DNA from: CAYUPI01 sp964446585
Lineage (GTDB): Bacteria; Verrucomicrobiota; Verrucomicrobiia; Limisphaerales; UBA8199
Direction of reading: 5' to 3'
NCBI GenBank assembly: GCA_964446585.1
Contig: CAYUPI010000020.1
Location: 1 to 64,000 of the forward strand
DNA length: 64,000 nucleotides
Of this stretch, positions 17,812-25,881 are shown piece after piece; the first letter of the stretch is position 1; each line of letters starts with the position of its first letter. Made by a program: the position numbers and the translations under genes. The notes beneath the pieces are model-generated. The model worked only from the letters and a program-made list of their open reading frames with translations. It was not told the origin of the DNA and did no database searches.

Positions 17812-19362
17812 CTACGGAGTCTTTCTCCTCGCCACCTGCTTGAGCAGCGAAATCACCATCTTCTTGATTCTTGGTTCAGCTCCGACTTCCAGGTAGCTGG
17901 TGCGCGCCCGCCACGTAGTGTAACCGCCGAGCAGGAACTGGTTGGGCGGCGGGAGATAGCCGCTGCAGCCGTTCGCGAGTTCGATGACCATCGTCGTCGG
18001 AAACGGGCTAGCCTGCTTGATCGCCAGGCCAGTGCTGCCAAAGGTTTCGCACGGACTGGTGCCGATGCCCAAGGCGCCGATGCCGAGAGCCTGCAGTTTG
18101 ATTTCCTTTTGGGTCGGCCAATCCGCTATCTTTACCGTCTCGCGGGCGTAGTTCTCTTCCCAGTTACGCGTCGGGCGGTTGCCCACTTTCGTCGCGAGAT
18201 AATCGCGCGCCGCGGTCACTTGCTGGTGAGAGGGCAACCGCACCTTCAGCTTGATTTTCGTTTCGACCATCGCCAGCGGGACCCAGTCCTGATAATGGGC
18301 GTTATTCAAAACGGCCAGCGTCGCCTCGGCCACGGCACGCGCGACGGTGAACCGGTCGTGATTCCAGTTGGGCTTGATGAAATCAATGCAGTTGGCGTCC
18401 CCACTGGTGCCGTTGCTCATTAACGCGACAAACGGCTTACCCTCCTCGACGCCGAGTTCTTTTGCAACGATCCGACAGAACTCGCCGAAGTAATCCGCCG
18501 ACACTCCCGGTTCCGGTACACCCGCGTAATGCGTCGAGTAATTGGCCAGGATGGCCAGCGGGCGGCCATCGGCGGTTTGGACCGAGAGAACGGTAACGGC
18601 GGGATCAACCGGGCCGGTCTGTCGGACCTTGTTCGTGTTGGCGAAGCCGGGATTCATCATCGCGATGTTGGTGGCCTGGCCGGTGAAGGCCGCAGGCGGA
18701 TTCTCAGCAGTGCCAGGTCGCATAACCCAGCGCCGGCAATGCACGAACTGCAAGCAATCACTCTTGCCCCACGCTACCCGCGCTGACACGCGATTCCGCC
18801 AGGCTTGGACAATGGCCTCGGCAATCCGTGGGATCAGGAACTCCACATAGGCTGGCTCGACGTCATTCCCGTGGCAGCTATACGCCGCCGGCGCAGTGTG
18901 CGTGTGGGTCGATGAAACCAACATATGCTCGACCGGAATGCCGGTAACCCGCCGAGCCGCCGCTTTCGCCACGTCGAGCGTCTCGCGATCCACCATGCAA
19001 CTGTCCACAATGGCAATCGCGATCTGCGTCCGCTCATCGTCCAGCACAAGCGCGCGCACCCTCAGCGGATCGAGGACTTTTTTCGCAATCGTGAGCGTCA
19101 GGTTTCCGGCAGTTCGGATCGGCAAGTTGGTCGGCGTGATGTCCACGATAGCGGCGCCGGCGCGGAACACTGCCGTCGCGCATTCGCAGTGGAACGGGAT
19201 GAGGAAGAGAGTCGCCAGGATCAACAGTCGGACGTTGGCAAAATCCGAAACTCGAAGGCCGAAGGCCGAAAAAACGCCAAAGCCCGAATTCCGAAATGCC
19301 CTTAATACGCGAGATAATCTGATTCGGTTTTCGAGTTTCGGATTTCTTTCGGTTTTCGTCAT
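17812..19362 (-). CDS. Neutral/alkaline ceramidase-fold protein, nucleophile replaced
   Basis: Secreted protein of the neutral/alkaline non-lysosomal ceramidase family, 516 residues from ATG 19362. The metal-site text is present (VSSTHTHTAPAAYS; VDSCMVDRE; THYAGVPEPG). The segment that carries the catalytic serine in true ceramidases (GDVSPN) reads NGTSGDANCIDF here, with Asn at the Ser position. Ceramide hydrolysis is therefore unlikely by that mechanism, as in many planctomycete/verrucomicrobial homologues. The start overlaps the upstream stop (ATGA at 19359-19362). The first ~45 residues are encoded by an intergenic-type repeat (19241-19362). The signal peptide (LLILATLFLIPFHCECA) begins only after it, so a TTG or CTG near 19223 may be the native start. 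It sits in an operon with the heme-binding dehydrogenase. Confidence 0.82.
   Translation of the reverse strand: MTKTERNPKLENRIRLSRVLRAFRNSGFGVFSAFGLRVSDFANVRLLILATLFLIPFHCECATAVFRAGAAIVDITPTNLPIRTAGNLTLTIAKKVLDPLRVRALVLDDERTQIAIAIVDSCMVDRETLDVAKAAARRVTGIPVEHMLVSSTHTHTAPAAYSCHGNDVEPAYVEFLIPRIAEAIVQAWRNRVSARVAWGKSDCLQFVHCRRWVMRPGTAENPPAAFTGQATNIAMMNPGFANTNKVRQTGPVDPAVTVLSVQTADGRPLAILANYSTHYAGVPEPGVSADYFGEFCRIVAKELGVEEGKPFVALMSNGTSGDANCIDFIKPNWNHDRFTVARAVAEATLAVLNNAHYQDWVPLAMVETKIKLKVRLPSHQQVTAARDYLATKVGNRPTRNWEENYARETVKIADWPTQKEIKLQALGIGALGIGTSPCETFGSTGLAIKQASPFPTTMVIELANGCSGYLPPPNQFLLGGYTTWRARTSYLEVGAEPRIKKMVISLLKQVARRKTP
19241..19362. repeat. Hairpin repeat (type E) at the dehydrogenase/ceramidase junction
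   Basis: The 16-base arms 19241-19256 and 19330-19345 are perfect inverted copies (core cgaaactcgaa) around a 73-base loop made of similar ccgaa/gaattc words. The repeat continues to the ATGA stop/start overlap. A shorter member with 10-base arms is at 57002-57040. Confidence 0.75.
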
Positions 19363-22300
19363 TCGAATTTCGGGTTTACTTCCCCTTCTCCTTTCAAGCA
19401 CGCCAGCAGATCGGCCAATTCCTGCTGACTCATTGTGGCTTCGAATCCATCGGGCATCAGTGACACTTGGCTTACAGTCAGGTGGGTAACAGTGGAGCGG
19501 GGGATGGTCTCTTCGATGCCCAGCGCCTGGCGCAGCGTCATGCTCGTCGGCGACTCGCCGATGATCAAGCCGGTCAATTCGCGGCCATCCTTGCACTCGA
19601 CCGTGCAGGCGTTGAAGCCCGGGAGGACCTCGTAGTTGGGATGGACGATGTGCAAGAGGATTGTTTCCTTGGGCTGATTGCGAATTCCGAAAAGGTCCGG
19701 GCCGACGTTGTGGCCCTCGCGGTCGAGCCGATGGCACGACGCGCAATGGGTTGCGAACACTTTGTGTCCATTATCGGCATGACCCTTGAGCGACAGAACG
19801 ACGCGAGATGCTTCGTAAGCCTTCATGCGATCCCCAGTTTCAGCGGCCGCAAAGAGCTGCTGCGCGCGTTGCCGGATCGATTCTTCTTGGTGTTTGCGCA
19901 GCGATTCACGCTGGGCGCGAGCAAGGATGTTGTCGCCGATCTGCCGCGTTTCGATTGCGTCCAGGAGCACGCGCACGTGCCGTGGCTGAGCGAGCATCGA
20001 CGCAACGACGACAGCCCGTGTGCCGGGCGGGAGGGTGTTCCAGCGCGCCGGAATGAGCAGCGCCTTGGCGGCCGTATCGGTGGGCAGAGCTAGGAGCGCG
20101 CGGACCGCCACCAATTGCAGCTCCGCCGGTTCGGCCGCGGTGAGCAGGGGCAGCAATGCCGCTGTGGCCGGGCCAGGGTCCACATTCGCCAGAAAACCAA
20201 TCGCCGCTTTGCGAGTGGCCCCAGGTTCGCTCATGGACACCGCCAGCCGAGCTGCCTCGGCTCCCAATCGCGTGCGTACTTCCTCCGGCAGCGCCAGCGG
20301 CTGGCCGTGCTGGCGCACGGACTCCGTCACGCCATCGAGGGCCGCGATGAGCCAGGGAGAGGGTAGCGCGTTGGTTGGGAAGAACTCGGGCAAAGCGCCC
20401 ATTTCAACTCCAAGCACGCGGCCGAGATCGGCCCAAAACTCTACCGGCGCGGGCTCATCCGACCGTTGCGCTAGGAATCGGGCGAGTTGTAACGACTGGC
20501 CGGCTTTGAGACTGGAAAGTATCGCGCCGCGCATCCAGCGGTTTGTGCCGTCGCTGACCGCGAGCCGCGCGAGCACCTGTGCCCAAAGTTCTATCCGCGT
20601 GGCCGCCGGTCCGTGGCCGAATCCGAGCCCAAACCAAAATCGCGCGCGCGGATTGGGGTCGCTGGCAAAAAGCGGGAAAAATGCCGCAGGAAAACTCGGA
20701 GCATCCCACTGGTGGTCTGCCAGGATTCGCCAGGCGTTTTCGCGTAGGATCGGATCGACGCTGAGCAGGCTCGCCCGCACCTGCTGCTCAAGCTGTTTGG
20801 GAACGTTGCCTCTCACCCCCTTCTTATCTGACACAGTTTTTGCGGCGGCGGATTGAGGCGAGAGATGGACAGGTGAAGCCGTGATTCCTGAATCGCTGGT
20901 TGCCAGGATGGCCAGCGTGCGAAGCGCGTGGAGTCGCAAAAGCGCATCCTCAGGCAAGGCCTCGCCAGCTAATCCGGTCCAACCGGCCGGTCCGAGCAGC
21001 GTGTTAATCTGCATCTTGATTGTAGCTTCCGAAGTCGCTTGAAAGCATTTCGCCAGGATCGGAAGTGTCTTTGGATCTCCGCGCTCAACGAGCAGTCGTT
21101 GGGCATTTTCTCGCCACCATGCATTGGGATGGCCAAGCGCCCGGACGAGTTCAGTCGTCGAGGCGTGGCCAAGGCCTGGTAGCCGCCGGGGTAAGGAGTC
21201 GGATTTCGATTTGAGGCCAAGATCCGCCTCCTCACGTCGGCGGCTACGGGGGCTGCCATCGTTGCCTGTGACTCGCCAAATACGGCCCAAGTCGCGACCG
21301 GTTATGAAGTCGGTCCGCTTGCGCACTTCGACAGGGAGGTAATCGGGATGTTCGATCGTCTTACGGTACATATCACAGATGTACAGTGCGCCGTCCGGGC
21401 CGGTGGCGAGGAATACTGGTCGGAACCAGTTGTCCGGCGATGCGAGGAATTCGCGGCCTTCATTCGCCATGTGCGACGCAAACGTCGGCCCGACAGGCGT
21501 GAGTTTGTCGCGATGAACCAGGTTGCCCGTCGGATCGCAGGCAAAAGCGTCACCGCGATACTCGGCTGGCAGAGCATCGCCTCGATAGATATGAACGCCA
21601 CAAGCGGCGGTAAAGGTGCCGACATGTGAGTCGGCGGTCGTCACGTTGTCGCTGATTGAATAGAGGCGTGCTGCAAAGTTCTGATTCGCGCCATTGATGA
21701 GGTCGGTGACCATCCCCTCCGGCACGTTCTGCACTGTTTCCGAAAGCATTAGGTTCGGGTTGCGCGCCAGGTAGCGCGGCGCAATGACGGTGTGCTGAAT
21801 GTGCACACGGTTCATGCAGTGGAAACGGTTCCCCGCGTCATCGAACGTTTGGCCAAACTGCCCGCGTCCGCCGACAGCCTCGATTTCAAGCGTAAATGGG
21901 TTAAAGCGCGAGTCGGTGCCAATCTCGACGGCGGGCCGCTCGGGATGCTCGGGCGAGGTAACTCTGCTGACGCCCGTGAGCCCGCTGGTGAGGTAAATCC
22001 AGCCGTCCGGGCCGAAGGTTGGATGACTGACTCGCAACTGGGTTGAGCCCTTGGTGTTAAAACCTGTCAGCAACACTTTGCGTACATCAGCCCGCCCACC
22101 ACCATTTGTGTCTTTTAGAAACAGCACGTCCGGCGCGCAGGCGACGATGAGTCCGCCCTTCCAGGGCATGAGGCCGTTAGGAAAAGTCAGGTCGTCCGCG
22201 AAGACAATCCGCCGATCCATGCGCCCGTCGCCATCGGTGTCGTCCAGGCGCACGATGACGCCGACCGGCGGCTTGCCCAGCCCGGTACCGGTGGGATAGC

Positions 22301-22586
22301 CGCGATTCTCGGCGACGTACAGATGGCCTTCCGCGTCCCACGCTATTGCGCACGGCTGAAAAACAAGCGGCTCGGCCGCGACGAGCTCGACCTTCAGCCC
22401 AGGATCATGTTGAAACGCAGCCAGGGCCTGCAAAGGAGTCGCGGGACTGTCGAATGCGCACGCGGAAAAGGTAATCGCGGCCAGTGAGGCGATCGGCGCG
22501 AACAATGCCAGCTTGCGTTTCGCTGCCAGCCAAAATGGCTGGCAGGTATTCTGCCGCGTCCAGGGGTGGCTTATTTTCGTTCGCAT
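19359..22586 (-). CDS. Heme-binding membrane-bound dehydrogenase (PVC type) with HEAT region and cytochrome c domain
   Basis: 1,075 residues, a family abundant in Planctomycetes and Verrucomicrobia. Order: signal (LALFAPIASLAAITFSACA); a beta-propeller dehydrogenase-like domain of the Piru_Ver type (QPCAIAWDAEGHLYVAENRGYP, RLDDTDGDGRMDRR, FATGPDGALYICDMYRKTIEHPDY); a helical repeat region from about residue 480; and a C-terminal cytochrome c with CASCH (GHKVFATHCASCHRLDREGHNVGPDL) and the TIGR02603-type tail ending MSQQELADLLACLKG. It probably oxidises a sugar or alcohol in the periplasm and passes electrons to a c-type chain; the substrate is unknown. A repeat-derived insert (residues about 447-470, SRRREEADLG) sits between propeller and helices. 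The stop overlaps the ceramidase-like gene. Confidence 0.87.
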   Translation of the reverse strand: MRTKISHPWTRQNTCQPFWLAAKRKLALFAPIASLAAITFSACAFDSPATPLQALAAFQHDPGLKVELVAAEPLVFQPCAIAWDAEGHLYVAENRGYPTGTGLGKPPVGVIVRLDDTDGDGRMDRRIVFADDLTFPNGLMPWKGGLIVACAPDVLFLKDTNGGGRADVRKVLLTGFNTKGSTQLRVSHPTFGPDGWIYLTSGLTGVSRVTSPEHPERPAVEIGTDSRFNPFTLEIEAVGGRGQFGQTFDDAGNRFHCMNRVHIQHTVIAPRYLARNPNLMLSETVQNVPEGMVTDLINGANQNFAARLYSISDNVTTADSHVGTFTAACGVHIYRGDALPAEYRGDAFACDPTGNLVHRDKLTPVGPTFASHMANEGREFLASPDNWFRPVFLATGPDGALYICDMYRKTIEHPDYLPVEVRKRTDFITGRDLGRIWRVTGNDGSPRSRRREEADLGLKSKSDSLPRRLPGLGHASTTELVRALGHPNAWWRENAQRLLVERGDPKTLPILAKCFQATSEATIKMQINTLLGPAGWTGLAGEALPEDALLRLHALRTLAILATSDSGITASPVHLSPQSAAAKTVSDKKGVRGNVPKQLEQQVRASLLSVDPILRENAWRILADHQWDAPSFPAAFFPLFASDPNPRARFWFGLGFGHGPAATRIELWAQVLARLAVSDGTNRWMRGAILSSLKAGQSLQLARFLAQRSDEPAPVEFWADLGRVLGVEMGALPEFFPTNALPSPWLIAALDGVTESVRQHGQPLALPEEVRTRLGAEAARLAVSMSEPGATRKAAIGFLANVDPGPATAALLPLLTAAEPAELQLVAVRALLALPTDTAAKALLIPARWNTLPPGTRAVVVASMLAQPRHVRVLLDAIETRQIGDNILARAQRESLRKHQEESIRQRAQQLFAAAETGDRMKAYEASRVVLSLKGHADNGHKVFATHCASCHRLDREGHNVGPDLFGIRNQPKETILLHIVHPNYEVLPGFNACTVECKDGRELTGLIIGESPTSMTLRQALGIEETIPRSTVTHLTVSQVSLMPDGFEATMSQQELADLLACLKGEGEVNPKFE
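21179..21247. repeat. Hairpin element A inside the dehydrogenase gene
   Basis: The arms 21179-21206 and 21220-21247 are imperfect inverted copies ending in gtagccgccg / cggcggctac. The right arm contains cctcctcacgtcgg, the same core as the uvrA element at 42811-42902. It is read through in frame on the minus strand as SPRSRRREEADLGLKSKSDS, between two domains. Confidence 0.75.
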
Positions 22587-22716
22587 TCGGTTGCCGAAAC
22601 GTTCGGACGCTAAAACAACAGTCGAATCGCAACCAGACTATTTTGAATGCCTGTACTGTTTATATGTGCAATGGTTCTTGCACCAAGCGCGAATGTGGCG
22701 GAAATAGGATAGAAGG

Positions 22717-23106
22717 ATGAAGTCGAAACTTGCCTTGGTCATCATGCTAGGCGTGGTCGGCGCCATAGTGGTGGGAAGTATCCTCCTCAGCCGACACCGC
22801 TCGCGTCCTGCTCTTACGGTGACGCTCCGACTTACAGTCATACCCAAAGAGCAATCGGACTTCGTCATCGCGCAGGCAAATTCGGCCAAGTTCAAGTACC
22901 TGGCAGGCAAAAAGTCTGGAGTAAAACCTGTCCTTGCCCAAAAACTCGTGGTCAAGCGGGCACCTAACTCACCGCTTGTCGAAGCGGAAATCGGCCTCTC
23001 GAGTAAAGATGAAGCCCAACGCTATGTGGAGAGTTTCGCGGAAACGCTTCAGGTCCAGTGCGCAGGTCAGGCGCAATTGGCGCTGGCGGAGCAATCCATC
23101 CGATAA
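22717..23106 (+). CDS. Small membrane-anchored protein of unknown function
   Basis: 129 residues from ATG 22717, with AGGATAGAAGG just before it as a possible ribosome site. Residues 5-24 (LALVIMLGVVGAIVVGSILL) form a membrane anchor, followed by the basic SRHRSR. The outer domain is an alternating beta/alpha sequence (ALTVTLRLTVIPKEQSDFVIAQANSAKFKYLAGK; KDEAQRYVESFAETLQ), perhaps a compact alpha-beta fold. No motif is recognised. It is divergent from the dehydrogenase gene and ends directly at the hairpin repeat 23106-23268. Confidence 0.65.
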   Translation: MKSKLALVIMLGVVGAIVVGSILLSRHRSRPALTVTLRLTVIPKEQSDFVIAQANSAKFKYLAGKKSGVKPVLAQKLVVKRAPNSPLVEAEIGLSSKDEAQRYVESFAETLQVQCAGQAQLALAEQSIR

Positions 23107-23268
23107 GAAATGGAGTGACGGAGTATTGGAATGGTGGAGTGGGGGAGTGGGGGAGTGTTGGAATGATGGAATAGTGGAGTGATGGAGTAGTGGAGAATTG
23201 GGTGAGCGCCCTAATTTCATCACTCCAACATTCCATCATTCCAGCACTCCAATACTCCATTTCTTCGT
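23106..23268. repeat. Large imperfect hairpin (type C) between convergent genes
   Basis: The left half is built from tggagtg, tggaatg and ggggagtg words. The right half holds the inverted words (cactcc, cattcc). Both ends start with aagaaatggagt in inverted orientation. It spans the whole space between the stop of the small protein and the stop of the pseudopilin, so it could end transcription from both sides. There is no U-rich tract. Confidence 0.7.
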
Positions 23269-24092
23269 CACCACAGGGCCCAGCAACCATCCTGCCCATA
23301 CTGTTGCGAGCCGCGGCGCAGCTTCATCTTTTTGATTTTCTCCCAGGTGACCGAGCCGTCCAGCTTGCCCAGGTTCCCGCCGGTTGCACCCAGGTCAACC
23401 GAAGAAGCTCCATTTGCGCTTTCGTTGCTGAAATCGCCGACGGCCTGCGCCGGCCCGTTGCGGGTATGGGGAGCGACGGACCGGCCATAGCCCGGAGACC
23501 AGTCATTCATATCTGTAAGCAAAGGGGAGGTCGGGCCGATGTTCGTGGTGGACTCGGTCAGCTTTTGCGGCGAGAACCAGACTTCGCCGCCTGGCAGCAG
23601 TGGCCAGGGGGTGTTGGCGTGGCCTCCCAGGTAGTTGTAGCCGATGATGAACCCGTAGCCCTGCTCAACCCAGCCGGTCTCCGTATTGAAGGGTCGGCCC
23701 AGGTTCGGGCAACCCATAATCTGGTAACTGCCTGCGTAGTGAATCATTTGGGTACGCACGTTGCCGGAGAGCACCGGAATGGAGTCATCCAGAATGCCGT
23801 TAGGGGTCCGGCTGTCAGAAGCGCCGCTGGGGAGGCGTTGGTCGCTGTCGTTGGCATACATGTGCGCGGCCAGCAGGAACTGTCGGACATTGTTGATACA
23901 GCCGCTGCGTTTGGCGCGTTCTTTTGCGGCCACCAGCGTCGGCAATAACAAGGCCGCCAGAATCCCAATGATGGCGATGACCACCAGCAGCTCTATCAGG
24001 GTAAACGAATCGCGCAGTTGTTCTCTCTCTCCCCAAGGGGGACAGTTGGGCCGAGGGGCAAGAGCCTGTTCGATTGTCCGATAGCGTCGCAT
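23268..24092 (-). CDS. Pseudopilin-like protein (prepilin N-terminal methylation motif)
   Basis: 274 residues. The type IV pilin/type II pseudopilin signature FTLIELLVVIAIIGILAALLLPTL lies at residues 30-53, followed by AKERAKRSGCINNVRQFLLAAHMYANDSDQRLP, the standard continuation in Verrucomicrobia and Planctomycetes. The residue before the cleavage site is Ser (RDSF) rather than the usual Gly. The leader is long; part of it (PRPNCPPWGERE) comes from an intergenic-type repeat, so the native start may be further in. The C-terminal half is rich in Gly, Asn and Trp, with DMNDWSPGYG and KLDGSVTWEKIKK. There are no secretion-machine genes nearby. Lone genes of this kind are usually numerous in these genomes, and their role is not settled. 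Confidence 0.82.
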   Translation of the reverse strand: MRRYRTIEQALAPRPNCPPWGEREQLRDSFTLIELLVVIAIIGILAALLLPTLVAAKERAKRSGCINNVRQFLLAAHMYANDSDQRLPSGASDSRTPNGILDDSIPVLSGNVRTQMIHYAGSYQIMGCPNLGRPFNTETGWVEQGYGFIIGYNYLGGHANTPWPLLPGGEVWFSPQKLTESTTNIGPTSPLLTDMNDWSPGYGRSVAPHTRNGPAQAVGDFSNESANGASSVDLGATGGNLGKLDGSVTWEKIKKMKLRRGSQQYGQDGCWALW

Positions 24093-24104
24093 GAGATTGG
24101 TCCC

Positions 24105-25745
24105 CTAAGGCTGCTCAACAGCACGATAGAACTGGCGCGGCTGATTGACGCTGATTGTGTTTGTCATCCGAGCCAGACCATCGCCTGTCAACACAAGTTG
24201 GTTGGTCAGTTTGGGCCAGGTCGAGGGGGAAGATCCGAGAGTGTTGGTGGCTCGAACTTCGATCCTGGGCAGGCGATTAGCGTCGATCGGCGTTCCGTCG
24301 GCGGTACCCACGATGAGTTCCAATTGTGTGCTGTTGAGAAACTGCGGGGAAAGCAACTTGAGCGGCGACAGCGTCGGCACGGAAACATCCAGGCAAATGC
24401 CTCCACCGGTGCTGTGGGCGTAGATGCGTCCATTGCTGAACGCGGGGCTGATCCAGCATTTACCTGGCGCGCTGGAGCTGAACTGAAAGGCCTGATAACG
24501 GGCCAGCTCCCGGTAAGCGCTGGGGTCAGGCTGGACCAGGACCAACTGGCCATCCTCAGTGAGAACCAGAAGGTTTGTGTTCACTAGAATGAGGCCGCCC
24601 ATGCCGAAGTTGTTGGTGGACCACTGCAGGTTGCCGGTGCTCAACTCGATGCAGTTGAGCGGCGGCCAGAGGTACGAGCTGTTATTTCCGCAGAGGGTAT
24701 AAACATAGCCCTGGTAGCAAACTGGGCTCATCCAAATGCTCTCGTAATTGATACCGTTTGTATAGCTCTTGAAGTAAAGCGGAATGATTGTCCAGGCTCC
24801 GTTGTTCAAAGCAACCCGGGCGGCCGCAGTGCCCCGGCCATATGACGCCGTGCAATAGACCATGTTTGAATAAACTACCGGTGATGCACCCATGGAGGTG
24901 GAAATAGGCGAGAACGGGTAGGTGAACTTCCAGAGCAAAGTCCCCGTCGCGCGATCCAGCGAGACCAGCCCCGTCTGAGTGGCAAAAATAACCTGGCGCA
25001 CCCCTTGAATTGTGGCAACCACCGGGGTGGCATGGGTGACGTTTTCATCTTGCGAACTCCAGGCCGTGCTCCCGTCCGCCATACGAAATGCCACCAGATT
25101 CTGGTTGTTTGTCGAGCTGTTGAGGTTGACAAAAATGAGGTCGTCGTCCAGGCAGGGCGACGCGGCGTTGTCCCAGCCAATGGTTGAGGCGCCATAGGCC
25201 GAAACCAATTCGTTGCTCCACAGAATCGAGCCGTTGGTCGCGTTCATGCACACCAAGTGAGACTCACCGAAGTACCTCCCGACGAGCGCAACCACCCGGC
25301 CATCTTTGACGGAGGGCGTAGTGCGCGGACCGTCACCCTTCCAGTAGGGAGCGCTGCCGGCGCCGCCGTCACCGGTGTCGCCGGGATCCCAAAACTCGGC
25401 GCCAATCGGTGTTGCCCAGATCTCGGCGCCTGTGGCCGCATCCACTGCGACGCAGTAATCCAGCAAATTCGCGCTGGCGTCGCGTCTCGAGATCAGAACG
25501 AAAGCTCGGCCCTGGCTGACCGCAAACGTGCTGAAGCCATTGGTGAGCGAGATGTTCGTCCAGACCACAGTCGGGCCGTTGACGGGCCAGTTCGTCGAAA
25601 TCAAATCGGGAGAACTACCGTCAGTCAGGGGTCCGCGATATTGCGGCCAGTCCGCAGCCACCGCTTCGCTGCCCAAAAGTATCAAATACCAGGTTATGAC
25701 CATCCACCAGCGCGAGCCGAAACCACGTGATGCGATGGCCGCCAT
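24105..25745 (-). CDS. Secreted PQQ-like (BamB-type) beta-propeller protein
   Basis: 546 residues with a signal peptide (WWMVITWYLILLGSEAVAA) and the usual opening ADWPQYRGPLTDG of exported PQQ-like propellers. Propeller blades follow (WATPIGAEFWDPG, NATNGSILWSNELVSAYGAS, DRATGTLLWKFTYPF, ELSTGNLQWSTNNFG). No PQQ-ligating dehydrogenase residues could be assigned, so it may be a scaffold or binding protein rather than an enzyme. The last 90 residues form another beta-sandwich module ending RQFYRAVEQ, similar to tails elsewhere in the window. It lies 12 bp downstream of the pseudopilin start on the same strand, so it is read first in the same transcript. Confidence 0.82.
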   Translation of the reverse strand: MAAIASRGFGSRWWMVITWYLILLGSEAVAADWPQYRGPLTDGSSPDLISTNWPVNGPTVVWTNISLTNGFSTFAVSQGRAFVLISRRDASANLLDYCVAVDAATGAEIWATPIGAEFWDPGDTGDGGAGSAPYWKGDGPRTTPSVKDGRVVALVGRYFGESHLVCMNATNGSILWSNELVSAYGASTIGWDNAASPCLDDDLIFVNLNSSTNNQNLVAFRMADGSTAWSSQDENVTHATPVVATIQGVRQVIFATQTGLVSLDRATGTLLWKFTYPFSPISTSMGASPVVYSNMVYCTASYGRGTAAARVALNNGAWTIIPLYFKSYTNGINYESIWMSPVCYQGYVYTLCGNNSSYLWPPLNCIELSTGNLQWSTNNFGMGGLILVNTNLLVLTEDGQLVLVQPDPSAYRELARYQAFQFSSSAPGKCWISPAFSNGRIYAHSTGGGICLDVSVPTLSPLKLLSPQFLNSTQLELIVGTADGTPIDANRLPRIEVRATNTLGSSPSTWPKLTNQLVLTGDGLARMTNTISVNQPRQFYRAVEQP

Positions 25746-25881
25746 AATGGTTCATTCTCAATCTCCACCAATTTCGTCGCGCGTCAATGGAAGAAGCATT
25801 GAGGATCGCGTGTTGAGCGATCATCGGACTTGTTTGTGCCACCCTTGAATAGCCGGCGCAAATTTGGCAGCCTGCATTGTT

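Noticed and set aside
19363..19746. Extra 128 codons at the start of the ceramidase-like frame
   Set aside because: They lie inside the coding sequence of the dehydrogenase in another frame and read as low-complexity text.
23324..24084. Plus-strand frames opposite the pseudopilin gene
   Set aside because: Low-complexity translations with no motif; the opposite frame carries a clear pilin signature.
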